Part shown: piece after piece, positions 33,738 to 43,417 of the stretch
Layout of the letters: each line of letters opens with the position of its first letter
Position numbering within the stretch: position 1 is the stretch's first letter
Source of the DNA: Gallaecimonas sp. GXIMD4217
GTDB lineage: Bacteria; Pseudomonadota; Gammaproteobacteria; Enterobacterales; Gallaecimonadaceae
Direction of reading: 5' to 3'
Assembly (NCBI RefSeq): GCF_038087665.1
Contig: NZ_CP149925.1
Coordinates: forward strand, 3,038,870 to 3,102,869
Length of the DNA stretch: 64,000 bases
Notes under the pieces: model-generated
The model's database searches: none
What the model was told of the DNA's origin: nothing
The model's input: only the letters and a program-made list of their open reading frames with translations
Program-made: the position numbers and the translations under genes

Positions 33738-35747
33738 CTAGTCCTTGGCCAGCATTCTCAGCAAAAAGGCGTATTGCCGCGCCACTTCCCTGTATTGCCG
33801 GTAGCGGCCGCTCTGGCCGCCGTGGCCCACCTCCAGATCGGTTTCCAGCAACAGCTGGTTGTCATCCGTCTTCAGCTCGCGCAGCCGCGCCACCCACTTG
33901 GCCGGCTCCCAATAGGCCACCTGGGTGTCGTGCAGGCCGCTGCGCACATAGATGTGCGGGTAGGCCTGGGCCCGGACATTGTCGTAGGGGCTGTAGCTGA
34001 GCATCAGGTGGTAGTCCCTGGGCTGGTTGGGGTTGCCCCACTCATCGTATTCCCCCGTGGTCAGGGGCAGGCTGTCGTCCAGCATGGTGGAGATCACGTC
34101 CACGAAGGGCACCTCCACCAGGGCCGCCCGGTACAGCTCGGGGGCCTCGTTGAGCACGGCGCCGATCAGCAGGCCGCCGGCACTGCGGCCCTCGCAGCAG
34201 ACCTTGTCCTTGTGGCCATGGCCCCTGGCCACCAGGGCCCTGGTGACATCGATAAAGTCGTGGAAGCTGTGCCACTTGTGCAGGCCACGCCCCCCTTCGT
34301 ACCAGGCCCGGCCCTTCTCCTGGCCGCCGCGGATATGGGCCATGGCGTAGACCAGGCCCCTATCCAGCAGGCTGATACGGCTCAGGGAAAAGCCCGGATC
34401 CAGGCTGTAGCCGTAGGCGCCGTAACCGTCGATCAGCAGGGCATTCTCCCCTTTGTGGAAGGCGTCCTTGCGCCATACCAGGGTCACCGGCACCTGGGCG
34501 CCGTCCCTGGCCCGCACCTGAATGCGCTCCACCTGGTACAGCTCGGGCTCGAAGCCGCCGGGGATCTGCTGGGTCTTCAGCAGGCTCAGTTCCTCGAAGG
34601 CCGGCTCATAACGGTAGACGGAGACGGGCCGGATCGGGCTCTGGTAACCCAGGCGCAGCTCATCGCCGGGGTAGTGGCCCAGCCAGACGTCGTGGACAGG
34701 ATCCGGCCAGCTCAGCAGCCGGCTGTCGCCACCCTCGATGATGCGGATCCGCGCCTGGCCGTTGTGGCGCTCGGCCAGGGCCACGAAACCGGGGAAGATG
34801 TCCATGTCCTCCAGCAGCACCTCCTCGTCATGGGCCTGCACCAGCTCCAGCTGGTCCGGGCCGGTGCCGCTCAGCAACGCGAAGTTGGGCCCGGTGCTGT
34901 TGCTGAGCAGCCAGTAGCGGCCGTGCAGGCAATCGAGGTGGTATTCGTGGCCTTCCTCACGGGGCCAGAAGGGGCGCGGCAGATCCTCACTGCCGTCCAG
35001 GGGCAGCAGCAGCACCTCTGTGGTGAGGGTGGCGCTGGCGCTCAGCAGCAGCTGCTGGCGGTCCCTGCTTTCGCCTATGCCCAGCCAGAAGCTGTCGTCC
35101 TTTTCCTCGTAAAGACACTGGCCGCCCTGGCCCAGGCGGTGGCGGATCAGCCTGTGGGGCAGCAGGCTGTCACTGGTCAGGGTCAGGTAGTAGAGGGTGC
35201 GGCTGTCCTGGCCCCAGATCAGCTCACCACTGATCAGCGGGAAGTCCTCTTCCAGCAGCTGGCCGCTGTCCAGATCCAGCACCTGCACCTTGTGGGTGCG
35301 GTCGCCGTTGTGGTCGGTGCTGTAGGCCAGCCAGCGGCCGTCCGGGCTGACGGCCAGGTCGCCGAAGGCGAAATAACCGGCGTCACCGGCCAGGACATTG
35401 CCGTCCAGCAGCAGCCGCCAGTCCTGGTCCTGGCTGCGCCGGCCTTCGTAGAGGGGGTATTCCCTGCCGGCCAGGGTGCGGGATCTCAGCTGCCAGCCGT
35501 GATCCGGCCAGCTCAGCGAGCAGTCCTCCGGCTGGATGCGGCCGGTCATTTCGGCAAAGAGCGCCTCCTCCAGGGCCTGGTTGGGGGCCAGCACCGCCTC
35601 GGCATGGGCGTTTTCCGCCTGCAGGTGGGCCAGCACCTCTGGGTCGTCGCGGCCGTCGCTGCGCAGCCAGTGGTAGGGATCTTCCCGCCTGTGGCCGTGG
35701 CATTCGTGGAAATGGGCGATACGGCGGGCGATGGGGGCTTGGGACAT
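33738..35747 (-). CDS. ptrB: Oligopeptidase B (prolyl oligopeptidase family S9A)
   Basis: A 669-residue cytoplasmic serine peptidase that cuts small peptides after basic residues. The N terminus has REDPYHWLR, and an N-terminal beta-propeller regulates access. The catalytic residues are Ser522 in GRSAGG, Asp607 in RSGLHDTQVAYWEP and His642 in GHGGQSGR. The GEYDEWGNP segment is diagnostic of oligopeptidase B. Length matches the family. It is transcribed toward nosL, with 49 bases from its start to the TIGR02647-side neighbour not shared; no common operon is evident. Confidence 0.92.
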   Translation of the reverse strand: MSQAPIARRIAHFHECHGHRREDPYHWLRSDGRDDPEVLAHLQAENAHAEAVLAPNQALEEALFAEMTGRIQPEDCSLSWPDHGWQLRSRTLAGREYPLYEGRRSQDQDWRLLLDGNVLAGDAGYFAFGDLAVSPDGRWLAYSTDHNGDRTHKVQVLDLDSGQLLEEDFPLISGELIWGQDSRTLYYLTLTSDSLLPHRLIRHRLGQGGQCLYEEKDDSFWLGIGESRDRQQLLLSASATLTTEVLLLPLDGSEDLPRPFWPREEGHEYHLDCLHGRYWLLSNSTGPNFALLSGTGPDQLELVQAHDEEVLLEDMDIFPGFVALAERHNGQARIRIIEGGDSRLLSWPDPVHDVWLGHYPGDELRLGYQSPIRPVSVYRYEPAFEELSLLKTQQIPGGFEPELYQVERIQVRARDGAQVPVTLVWRKDAFHKGENALLIDGYGAYGYSLDPGFSLSRISLLDRGLVYAMAHIRGGQEKGRAWYEGGRGLHKWHSFHDFIDVTRALVARGHGHKDKVCCEGRSAGGLLIGAVLNEAPELYRAALVEVPFVDVISTMLDDSLPLTTGEYDEWGNPNQPRDYHLMLSYSPYDNVRAQAYPHIYVRSGLHDTQVAYWEPAKWVARLRELKTDDNQLLLETDLEVGHGGQSGRYRQYREVARQYAFLLRMLAKD

Positions 35748-35796
35748 GGCGGCAACCTTTTCACTGCGTTGCCGCCATTATGCCCAATGTCGTGGC

Positions 35797-36297
35797 TCAG
35801 TGCCCGGGGTGGGCGTCGCCGGCCTGGGCGTTGAGACGGTCCAGGGTCAGCTCGGTGAAGGCCAGCACAGTGCCGCCCTGCTCGGCGGCAAAGGCCAGGG
35901 CCAGCTCCTTGCTGGCGAAGCTGGCCAGGGTCGGGCCCATGGCGCCCCTGGCCCGGGAGCCCAGCACATACCAGGCCTGGCGGCCGTCGATAAAGGTGGT
36001 GTCCAGGGGATGGGACCAGTCGTTCTGGCTCATATCATGGACCCAGATCTGCCGCACCGTGGCGCTGTGCTCGGGATCCAGGGCCCAGGTGAGCAGATCC
36101 CGGGTGGAGCAGAACTTGCGTTGCCGGCCCTCGCTCCAGGCCTGGCCCTTGGGGCCGGGAAAGCCGCTGATCAGCATGCCGCACAGGTGGCATTCATCCC
36201 CTTGCTGTATGGCCACCGGGCTCCTGGCCTGGTCGTTGCCCTGCTCGGAGCCGCAGGCCGTCAGCACCAGGACCAGTAACAACATCAGATAGCGCAT
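35797..36297 (-). CDS. nosL: NosL copper-binding lipoprotein
   Basis: NosL is a membrane-anchored Cu(I)-binding lipoprotein that supplies copper to nitrous oxide reductase. The 166-residue protein has a lipobox Leu-Thr-Ala-Cys (Cys15) and the metal-binding motif CHLCGMLI at residues 37-44, with downstream histidines and methionines. It ends the nos cluster, nine bases downstream of nosY, so it is part of the operon. Confidence 0.93.
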   Translation of the reverse strand: MRYLMLLLVLVLTACGSEQGNDQARSPVAIQQGDECHLCGMLISGFPGPKGQAWSEGRQRKFCSTRDLLTWALDPEHSATVRQIWVHDMSQNDWSHPLDTTFIDGRQAWYVLGSRARGAMGPTLASFASKELALAFAAEQGGTVLAFTELTLDRLNAQAGDAHPGH

Positions 36298-36306
36298 CTC
36301 GACTCC

Positions 36307-37137
36307 CTACAGCGCGCGGCGATTGAAGACGAACAGGGCCAGGCCGGCCGGCAGCGCCAGCCACAGGGCCAGGGCCAGGGCCAGCTCCGGCCAGGCGAAA
36401 TCGGCCTGGCCTATGGTGCTGAACAGGCCGCCCATCAGCTCGCCCTGGCTCAGGTGCAGCAGGTTGACCAGCCGGAACAGATCGGTGGGGCTGGCCAGCA
36501 GCAGGTAGGGGAACAGCTCGCTGCTCACCTGGCCCTGGGTCAGCACCAGCAGGCCCAGCAACAGCAGATCGAACAGCACCACGAAGAAGAACCACAGCAG
36601 CAGGGCGGCGCCGGCGGCCCGGGACTTCTCCACCACGCCAGCGCTGAAGCCGTAGGCCAGGGCCAGGAAGGTCCAGCCCAGCCAGGAGGCGGTGGCGATC
36701 AGCAGGCCAAAACCCTTGAGCACCGCCGCCGGCTCGGCCTGGTCGGCGAACAGCAGCATCATCACGGCGGCGGCGCCAAAGCCCAGGCTGATGGCCAGGG
36801 CCAGCATGGCGCCCTGGCCCAGCAGCTTGCCCAGCAGCAGGGCCCGGCGGCCAAGGGGGTAGCTGAGCAGCAGCAGCAGGGTGCCCCGCTCGGCCTCGCC
36901 CACTATGGCGTCGTAGCCCAGCAGCAGGGCGATCAGCGGGATGATCACCACCGCCAGGGACGACAGGCTGGCCAGGGTCGAGGCCAGGGAGGTGAAGCCC
37001 ACCTGGCCGGAGGCGGCGGCGCCGAAATAGGCCAGGCCCACCGCCAGCAGCGCCAGCATCAGGGCGATGGCCAGGATCCACCTGTTGCGCAGGCCGTCCA
37101 GGAATTCCTTGCGGGCGACCGTCAGTATGCCGTTCAT
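36307..37137 (-). CDS. nosY: NosY ABC transporter permease
   Basis: NosY is the integral-membrane part of the NosDFY ABC transporter involved in building the copper centre of NosZ. The 276-residue protein has an N-terminal cytoplasmic segment with TVARKEFLDGLRNRWILAIA and six predicted membrane spans. It begins with an ATG that overlaps the nosF stop by four bases; a GGGGAG ribosome site sits eight bases upstream. A longer frame start is rejected because this start has the ribosome site and the ATGA overlap. Confidence 0.92.
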   Translation of the reverse strand: MNGILTVARKEFLDGLRNRWILAIALMLALLAVGLAYFGAAASGQVGFTSLASTLASLSSLAVVIIPLIALLLGYDAIVGEAERGTLLLLLSYPLGRRALLLGKLLGQGAMLALAISLGFGAAAVMMLLFADQAEPAAVLKGFGLLIATASWLGWTFLALAYGFSAGVVEKSRAAGAALLLWFFFVVLFDLLLLGLLVLTQGQVSSELFPYLLLASPTDLFRLVNLLHLSQGELMGGLFSTIGQADFAWPELALALALWLALPAGLALFVFNRRAL

Positions 37138-38033
37138 TTCGCCAGCTCCCCACAATGATGGTTGTACAGGGCCACCAAGTCCGGCAGCTGCCATTGGAAG
37201 TCTCGGACCCCGGACAGGCCGCCCAGCAGCTGGTTGAAGACCAGCTTGTCGGCCAGGCGCCCCCTGAGCCTGAGCCCGTCCGTGGTGGCTTCCGCCTGCC
37301 TTTGCAGGCTCTGGGGCAGCTGCGCCAGCAGGTCGTTACCGCTCAGGCTCAGCACCAGGGGCAGATCGGCCTGGGCCTTGAGCTCGGCCAAGGTGCCGTC
37401 CGCCAGCAGCCGGCCCTTGCCCAGGATCAGGGCCCTGTCCAGGTAGGGCTCGACACCGGGCAGCACGTGGGAGCAGAGGATCACGGCGCAGCCCTGCTCC
37501 CTGAGCCGGTGCACCGACTCGTAGAAGGCCTGGGTGGCCACCGGATCCAGGCCCACTGTGGGCTCGTCCAGCAGCAGCAGTTTCGGCCTGCCCAGCATGG
37601 CCTGGGCCAGGCCCAGGCGCTGGCGCATGCCCTTGGAGTAGGTGGCCACCCGGCGCCCGGCGGCCTGGCCCAGGCCCAGCTCCTCCAGGCGCCCATCGGC
37701 CTCCTTGAGGGCCACGCCCTTGAGGCGGGCGAAGTAATGCAGCACCTCGCGGCCGCTGAGCTGGTCGTAGAAGCTGACGTTCTCCTGCAAAAAGCCGATG
37801 GCCTGCCTGGCCTGGCGGAAGGCCTTGGCGGCCGGATCCTCGCCCAGCACCTGCAGGCGGCCGCCGTCGGCCTGCAGCAGGCCCAGGATCAGCTTGATGG
37901 TGGTGGTCTTGCCGGCGCCGTTGTGGCCGAACAGGCCCACCAGGGTGCCGGGCTCCAGGTTGAAGCTGACGCCCTGGAGGGCGTGGACGCCCCGGTAGTG
38001 CTTATGCACGTTAGTGAGCTGCAACAGGCTCAT
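37134..38033 (-). CDS. nosF: NosF ABC transporter ATPase
   Basis: NosF energises the NosDFY complex. The 299-residue protein has Walker A GHNGAGKTTT (residues about 35-44), Q-loop QENVSFYDQ, the YSKGMRQRLGLAQ signature and Walker B LLLLDEPTVGLDP with a SHVLP switch region. A C-terminal extension beyond the core ATPase is usual for this subfamily. The gene overlaps nosD by 23 bases and nosY by four. Confidence 0.95.
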   Translation of the reverse strand: MSLLQLTNVHKHYRGVHALQGVSFNLEPGTLVGLFGHNGAGKTTTIKLILGLLQADGGRLQVLGEDPAAKAFRQARQAIGFLQENVSFYDQLSGREVLHYFARLKGVALKEADGRLEELGLGQAAGRRVATYSKGMRQRLGLAQAMLGRPKLLLLDEPTVGLDPVATQAFYESVHRLREQGCAVILCSHVLPGVEPYLDRALILGKGRLLADGTLAELKAQADLPLVLSLSGNDLLAQLPQSLQRQAEATTDGLRLRGRLADKLVFNQLLGGLSGVRDFQWQLPDLVALYNHHCGELAK

Positions 38034-39306
38034 CTTGTCCTCCTGCCAGCATGAGTGCCGGCGCTTGGGGCGGCGCCATCAGCGGGTGGCTGTCCTTGAC
38101 GCCCTGGGCCTTGAAGACGGGGAAGCTGCGCTGCACCCAGCGCAGCAGCTCCACGGCCGGTGAATTGAACAGGAAGCGGGCCGAGGGATAGCGCCACAGC
38201 AGCTGGTCCATGCCGTCGTTGGGCTCGTAGGCCAGATCTCCCTGGCCATCGCCGTTCATGTCCCAGCCCAGGTAGTCGCTCCAGTAGTTACCCTGGCCCT
38301 CATGGGACCACTCCTGGGAGCGGGTGGAGACGTACTTGACCTGGGCCTGGTTGCCGACGAAGGCGTTGGCGAAGATCCTGTTTTGATCGGAGCCGGCGGT
38401 GAGGTGAATGGCCAGATCCGAATCGAAGACATGATTGTGGCTGAGGGTGTTGCCCACCGAGTTGTAGACGAAGAAGGCCTTGCCCTCGCCGCCCTTGCTG
38501 TTCAGCAGGCCACGGCTGGCGCGCACGCCGCTGACGCGGTTGCCCACCAGGGTGGAATAGGTGATGTAGTTCATCAGGATGCCGTAGTTCTGGTCATCCC
38601 TGGACTGGTTGCCACGCACCTCCAGGAACTTGGACTGCATCAGGGCGTAGCCGGTACGGGTACGCTCGGTGAGGTTGTCCAGCACCTGGTTGTGGTGGGA
38701 ATACATGTAGTGGATGCCGTAGCGCAGATCGTGCAGGTGATTGCGCGCCAGCACGTTGTTGTTGCTGGTGTCAATATAGATGCCGTCCCTGGTGTGCCAG
38801 ATCTCGTTGCCCTCGACCCTGGCGCCACTGACGTTGAACAGGTGAATGCCGTTGCCCCTGTCCTGGCTGCGCAGGCTCTGGTCGCCCTGGATGCGGTTGT
38901 CCGCTATGGTCACCTCCGCGGTGGCGTCCACCCAGATCCCGAAGGCCGGTCCCTGCAGCACATTGCCCTGGATGACGGCGCCCTTGGCCTGGCGGCCCAC
39001 ATAGATGCCGGCGTCCTGGCGGCCAAGATCGTCACCCCAGTTGCGGATGGTCAGACCCTGCAGCCTGATCCCGGGGGCCAGCAGCTGCACGGCATGGCCG
39101 ACGGCGCCACCCTCGACCAGGGCGCCGGGCTCGGCGCGGATGCTGAGAGTGCGGTCTATGACCAGGGGCGGGTAGGTTCCGGGTGCCAGCAGCACCTGGG
39201 TGCCCTCCTCCAGCTCGGCCAGCTGCTGGATCTGGGCCGGTTCCAGGCGGACCTGGGCCCAGGCCAGCAGCGGCGACAACAGCAGTAAGGTCAGCAGTGT
39301 TCTCAT
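38011..39306 (-). CDS. nosD: NosD periplasmic copper-processing protein
   Basis: NosD is a periplasmic right-handed beta-helix protein needed with NosFY for copper-sulfur cluster assembly in NosZ. The 431-residue product has a signal (MRTLLTLLLLSPLLAWA) and repeats of the carbohydrate-binding/sugar-hydrolysis type, with recurring short strands such as NVLQGPAFGIWV, NRIQGDQSL, NEIWHTRDGIYI and NNNVLARNHL. The ATG at 39306 gives a proper signal peptide; the open frame runs 64 codons further upstream with no such feature and overlaps nosZ. Confidence 0.93.
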   Translation of the reverse strand: MRTLLTLLLLSPLLAWAQVRLEPAQIQQLAELEEGTQVLLAPGTYPPLVIDRTLSIRAEPGALVEGGAVGHAVQLLAPGIRLQGLTIRNWGDDLGRQDAGIYVGRQAKGAVIQGNVLQGPAFGIWVDATAEVTIADNRIQGDQSLRSQDRGNGIHLFNVSGARVEGNEIWHTRDGIYIDTSNNNVLARNHLHDLRYGIHYMYSHHNQVLDNLTERTRTGYALMQSKFLEVRGNQSRDDQNYGILMNYITYSTLVGNRVSGVRASRGLLNSKGGEGKAFFVYNSVGNTLSHNHVFDSDLAIHLTAGSDQNRIFANAFVGNQAQVKYVSTRSQEWSHEGQGNYWSDYLGWDMNGDGQGDLAYEPNDGMDQLLWRYPSARFLFNSPAVELLRWVQRSFPVFKAQGVKDSHPLMAPPQAPALMLAGGQDEPVAAH

Positions 39307-39315
39307 CCGGTCTCC

Positions 39316-39342
39316 AAAAACGGCGGGGGCCAGGCCCCCGCC
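39316..39342 (-). terminator. Hairpin with T run between nosZ and nosD
   Basis: On the minus strand GGCGGGGGCC and GGCCCCCGCC form a very GC-rich hairpin, followed by GTTTTTGG. It sits in the 43-base gap after nosZ. Because nosD follows directly, it probably acts as an attenuator giving more nosZ than nosDFYL transcript, or as a processing and stability element. Confidence 0.65.
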
Positions 39343-39349
39343 TTGGCCA

Positions 39350-41230
39350 TCAGGCCTTTTCCACCAGCATGCGGCCGCGCATTTCCATGTGCAGGGCGTG
39401 GCAGAACCAGTTGCAGTAGTACCAGTGCACCCCGGGCTTGTCGGCCACGAAGGTGACGGAAGAGGTCTGCTGCGGGCTAATCTCCATGCTGACGCCATGG
39501 TTGACCATGCAGAAGCCGTGGGTAACGTCTTCGATCTGGTCCAGGTTGGTGATGATGACGGTCACCTCGTCGCCCTGCTTGACCTTGAACTCGGTGAGGC
39601 CGAAGTTGGGGGCGATGGAGGTCATGTAGACCCTGACCTTGTTGCCGTCGCGGATCACCTTGGAGTCGGTCTCCAGGTTGACGCCGTCCTTCTTGGCCAT
39701 CTCGCGGGTGCTGGCGAAGTAGGGGTCGTCACGCTTCCACAGCTTGCGGGTCTTGACCTTGGAACGATGCACCATCATGCAGTCGTGGGGCTCGGCGTAG
39801 GTGGGGCCGTCGTGGATCAGCTTCATCTCGTCACCGGAGATGTCGATCAGCTGGTCGTTCTCGGCGTGCAGCGGGCCACAGGGCAGGAACCTGTCCTTGG
39901 AGAATTTGCACAGGGACACCAGGTACTTACCGTCGGCGTCGCGGGTCTCGCCCATGGTGGTGTGGTTGTGGCCGGGCTGGTACTGCACGTCCAGCTTCTG
40001 GAGGATGTAGTCCACCTTTTCGCCATTGTAGGCGCGTACCGCCTTGGCCACGTCCCACTTGACGATCTGGGAGTCGATGAACAGGGTGGTGTAGGCGTTG
40101 CCACGTCCGTCGAAGGCGGTGTGCAGCGGCCCCAGGCCCAGCTCCACTTCGGCGGCGACGGTGTCGCGGGGCTTGATCTTGTCGTCGAAGACGTCATCCA
40201 GCCGGTGCAGATCGATCATGGTGACGGTGGGGGACAGCTTGCCGTTGGCCACGGCGTAGCGGCCACCGGGGGCGGTGTTGATGCCGTGGGGATTCTTGGG
40301 CACCGGGATGTAGCGGGTCAGGCTGGAGCCCTTGCGGCCATCCACGATCGGCACCTTGGAGCCGGGCAGGGTCTTGAACTTGCCGGCCTTGACGGCGGCT
40401 TCGATGCGCTCGACGTTGAACACCACCAGGTGGTCGCGCTCGTCGCGCATGGTGCCGGCCAGATCGACGGCGCCTTCGGCGTTGTAGCAGGTGGAGAAGG
40501 CGTACTTGCCGGTGTAGTCGGCGTCGACGTTGTCCAGGTTACCGTCCACCATCACCTGCCAGGCCACTTCCATGGTTTCGGCGTCCAGGGCGGAGAACAT
40601 GGTCAGGTAGTTCTCGGGCTTGTCCAGATCCCGGCCGTCGTTGGGATGGGGGATGCGGAATTCGCCGTTGGCGAACACGTACTTGGTGTGGGGCACCTTC
40701 TGCACCCGCAGGCCGTGGATGGCCGACACATTGGGCACCGAGGTGATCTTGTCGGTCTTCATGATGTCGCAGCGGATCCGCGCCACGCGGGTGTTGGCCT
40801 TGTCGTTGATGAACAGGTACTTGCCGTCGTACTGGCCGTCGGTCATGGACATATGCGGGTGGTGGCAGTCGCCGTTCAGGGGCGCGTTCTCACCCAGGAT
40901 TTCCTTGGATTCGTTGGTCAGGCCCCAGCCGGTGGCGCTGTCGGTGTTGAACACCGGGATCCGCATCAGCTCGCGCATGGAGGGCACGCCCAGGATCCGT
41001 ACCTCGCCCTGGTGGCCGCCGCTCCAGAAACCGTAATACTCGTCCAGCTCGCCCGGGGCCACCACGCCGGTGGCACCCTTGCCGGCCGCCTGGGCGGAGC
41101 CGCTGAGCAGGCTGGCCCCCAGGCCGGTGGCGGTACCGGCCAGCAGGGCGGTACCACCGCCCAGGAACAGGCGACGGCTCATGCGCACGTGTTCGCTGAC
41201 GTTCTTGTCTTCGGGGTCGATCTTAGCCAT
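39350..41230 (-). CDS. nosZ: Nitrous oxide reductase NosZ (clade I, Tat-exported)
   Basis: NosZ reduces N2O to N2 in the periplasm using the multi-copper CuZ site and the mixed-valence CuA site. The 626-residue protein has a twin-arginine signal ([16 protein letters not shown] at about residues 17-32), which places it in clade I, as opposed to Sec-dependent clade II. The CuZ ligand motif DCHHPH is near the N terminus. The C-terminal cupredoxin domain ends with [12 protein letters not shown], giving the CuA cysteines, histidine and methionine. The start at 41230 has GAGGAG upstream, and the gene lies 33 bases downstream of nosR. Confidence 0.96.
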   Translation of the reverse strand: MAKIDPEDKNVSEHVRMSRRLFLGGGTALLAGTATGLGASLLSGSAQAAGKGATGVVAPGELDEYYGFWSGGHQGEVRILGVPSMRELMRIPVFNTDSATGWGLTNESKEILGENAPLNGDCHHPHMSMTDGQYDGKYLFINDKANTRVARIRCDIMKTDKITSVPNVSAIHGLRVQKVPHTKYVFANGEFRIPHPNDGRDLDKPENYLTMFSALDAETMEVAWQVMVDGNLDNVDADYTGKYAFSTCYNAEGAVDLAGTMRDERDHLVVFNVERIEAAVKAGKFKTLPGSKVPIVDGRKGSSLTRYIPVPKNPHGINTAPGGRYAVANGKLSPTVTMIDLHRLDDVFDDKIKPRDTVAAEVELGLGPLHTAFDGRGNAYTTLFIDSQIVKWDVAKAVRAYNGEKVDYILQKLDVQYQPGHNHTTMGETRDADGKYLVSLCKFSKDRFLPCGPLHAENDQLIDISGDEMKLIHDGPTYAEPHDCMMVHRSKVKTRKLWKRDDPYFASTREMAKKDGVNLETDSKVIRDGNKVRVYMTSIAPNFGLTEFKVKQGDEVTVIITNLDQIEDVTHGFCMVNHGVSMEISPQQTSSVTFVADKPGVHWYYCNWFCHALHMEMRGRMLVEKA

Positions 41231-41263
41231 GGAAACTCTCCTCATAGGGTCGGTTTAGCTTGA

Positions 41264-43372
41264 TTACTTCTCGACGATGGCGATGGCCTCGCCCATGGGC
41301 GGCTTGCGCCCCTGGTGGCCCTTGCGCCGTTGTTTTTCCTTCATCACCAGCGGTGGACACTTGCGCTTGTTGTGATAGGTGATCTGGCAGTCCAGGCAGT
41401 AGTGGCACTCGTTGGCGTTGATATGGCCGTCCGGGTGTATGGCCTGGATCTCGCATTCCTTGGCACAGAGCTGGCAGGGGGTGCCGCAGTCCTTGCGGCG
41501 CTTGAGCCAGTCAAAGAGCCTGTTGCGGGCCGGCACCGCCAGGGCCGCGCCCAGGGGGCAGATGTAGCGGCAGTAGGTCTTGCGGTTGAAGATGCTCAGC
41601 AGCAGCCAGAGCGCGGCGTAGAGCACGAACCACCACTGGCGGTCGAACTTGAGCATGATGCTGGTCTTGAAGGGCTCCACCTCGGCGAAGCGCTCGGCGG
41701 TGGCCAGGGACTCCAGGGACAGTCCGAACAGGCCCAGCAATATGATGTACTTGAGGGCCCAGAGCCGCTCGTGGACGGCAAAGGGCAGCTCGACCTGCTT
41801 GATCTTGAGCTTGCGGGCGGCCTCGTTGATCAGCTCCTGCAGGGCGCCAAAGGGGCACAGCCAGCCGCAGAAGATGCCCCGGCCCCACAGCAGCAGGGTC
41901 ATGGCCACGAAGGCCCAGAGGATGAAGATCACCGGATCCAGCAGGAACATCTGCCACTGGAAGTCGCCCATCAGCGCCTGCAGGAAGGTGAACACATTGA
42001 CGATGGACAGCTGGCCCAGGCTGTACCAGCCGATGAACAGCAGGGTGAACAGCAGGTAGCCCAGGCGCACCTTGTGCAGCAGGTTGGGATGCTGGACCAG
42101 CTGGTCCTGGAGGATGAGGATCACCAGCAGGGTCAGCAGGCCAAGGCCGAGCACGGCGATCTGGAAGCGCTTTTCATACCAGACGCTGACCCACAGCGGC
42201 CGCTCCTCGGCCAGGGCGGCCTCGGGCGCCGGTTCCAGGTAGGACTCCGGCAGCTGGTAGTCGCCGTAGAAGCTGACGAACTCGCTCTTGAGGGCGCCGA
42301 CCTGGCGGCGCACCATCAGCTCCAGCTGCCAGGGCCTGTCCAGGCGCAGCTCGCCGTCGCCGCGGGCGATGAAGATGGCCTTCTCGTCGAAGCCGGGGAA
42401 GCCGTCGATGAAGACATCGCTGAGACGGTGGTAGTCCATGTCGCGAAAGGCGATTTCGCGGCCGTCCTGCCACAGCCGCACCCGGTCGAAGATGCCGCCG
42501 CGCACGAAGCCGTTGCCCCGGAAGCTGTAGCGGCCGCTGGCCATGACGGCGATGGCCTGGTCGCCCTGGTTCAGCTCGCCCATCAGCCACTGGTATTGGT
42601 CCTGGCCCAGCAGGCTGAGGCCGATGGCGGGTACGTTGAGGGGGGCGAACCAGAGTTCGATAAAGGGCTCGGCGCGCTGTGAGGGGCTGGCGGCATCCAC
42701 ATCGGCGGCGGCGGTGCCCACGAAGGCATCGTCCACCTGGCCCCTGTCCAGCAGCAGGCTGCGCAGGGAGCCGTCGCCGCTGAGGCGGGTCCAGTCGCCG
42801 GTGGCGGTGAGATCCGCCTTCAGGGCCCGTACCGGGCCCAGATCGCTGCTGAGGCCGGCGTCCAGGCCGTAGGCCCTGGCCACTTCCCGGGCGGCGCGGA
42901 TGATGGTCTGGTTGACCACCATCACTGTGACGGTGGCGCCGGTGACACCGTCTATGGTGACGGTGTCGGCGCTGCCGGCGGAGCCGACCCGGATGGCGTC
43001 CTTGATGGCCAGCCCCTGGTATTGATCGGTAAAGGCGTGCAACTTGGCTTCGGGAATGCCCACCAGCAGGATAGGCTCATGGTGCTCCAGCACCCTGGCA
43101 CTCTTGATGCTGCCCTGGCTGTCCAGCACCACCAGCACGTCTATGGGCTTGCCCGAGTAGGCGGGGATGGGAGCTATGGCCTGGGTGGTGAAGGCCAGCA
43201 GCTCCTCGGCGCCGGTCAGCTTCCAGGCCGGCAGGGGCTGCTCGGAAAAACTGAGCTGGTGGTCGGGATACAGGGCCTGTAGCTGGGCCTCGGGCGCCTT
43301 GTCCTGTCCATAGGCCCAGGCCAGGGAGCTGGCCAGCAGCGACAGCAGCAAAGAGAACAACAAACGCGCCAT
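41264..43372 (-). CDS. nosR: NosR flavin/iron-sulfur membrane protein
   Basis: NosR is a polytopic protein needed for nos expression and for electron supply to NosZ. The 702-residue product has a signal (ARLLFSLLLSLLASSLAWA) and a periplasmic FMN-binding domain carrying the flavinylation-type motif DGVTGATVTVMVVN. Several membrane spans follow, including FCGWLCPFGALQE and YCRYICPLGAA cysteine motifs, and a C-terminal cytoplasmic ferredoxin-like region with CGTPCQLCAKEC and CHYCLDC clusters. I took the ATG at 43372 over a GTG four codons earlier; no strong ribosome site decides it. It heads the operon behind an FNR-type promoter. Confidence 0.94.
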   Translation of the reverse strand: MARLLFSLLLSLLASSLAWAYGQDKAPEAQLQALYPDHQLSFSEQPLPAWKLTGAEELLAFTTQAIAPIPAYSGKPIDVLVVLDSQGSIKSARVLEHHEPILLVGIPEAKLHAFTDQYQGLAIKDAIRVGSAGSADTVTIDGVTGATVTVMVVNQTIIRAAREVARAYGLDAGLSSDLGPVRALKADLTATGDWTRLSGDGSLRSLLLDRGQVDDAFVGTAAADVDAASPSQRAEPFIELWFAPLNVPAIGLSLLGQDQYQWLMGELNQGDQAIAVMASGRYSFRGNGFVRGGIFDRVRLWQDGREIAFRDMDYHRLSDVFIDGFPGFDEKAIFIARGDGELRLDRPWQLELMVRRQVGALKSEFVSFYGDYQLPESYLEPAPEAALAEERPLWVSVWYEKRFQIAVLGLGLLTLLVILILQDQLVQHPNLLHKVRLGYLLFTLLFIGWYSLGQLSIVNVFTFLQALMGDFQWQMFLLDPVIFILWAFVAMTLLLWGRGIFCGWLCPFGALQELINEAARKLKIKQVELPFAVHERLWALKYIILLGLFGLSLESLATAERFAEVEPFKTSIMLKFDRQWWFVLYAALWLLLSIFNRKTYCRYICPLGAALAVPARNRLFDWLKRRKDCGTPCQLCAKECEIQAIHPDGHINANECHYCLDCQITYHNKRKCPPLVMKEKQRRKGHQGRKPPMGEAIAIVEK

Positions 43373-43400
43373 AACGGTATCCACGACGGAGGAGTCTGGC

Positions 43401-43417
43401 TGCGACTATATGTCGCA
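43401..43417. promoter_or_regulatory. Palindrome over the nos -10 region
   Basis: TGCGAC (43401-43406) and GTCGCA (43412-43417) are perfect six-base arms around TATAT, covering the predicted -10 of the nos promoter. A repressor bound here would block transcription. The binding protein is not identifiable. Confidence 0.4.

Noticed and set aside
38011-39498. NosD with a 64-residue N-terminal extension
   Set aside because: The extension overlaps nosZ, is low in hydrophobic character and hides the real signal peptide beginning at 39306.
39200-41263. 687-codon plus-strand frame opposite nosZ
   Set aside because: It is an antisense shadow of nosZ, dominated by Val, Gly, His and Ala, with no recognisable domain.
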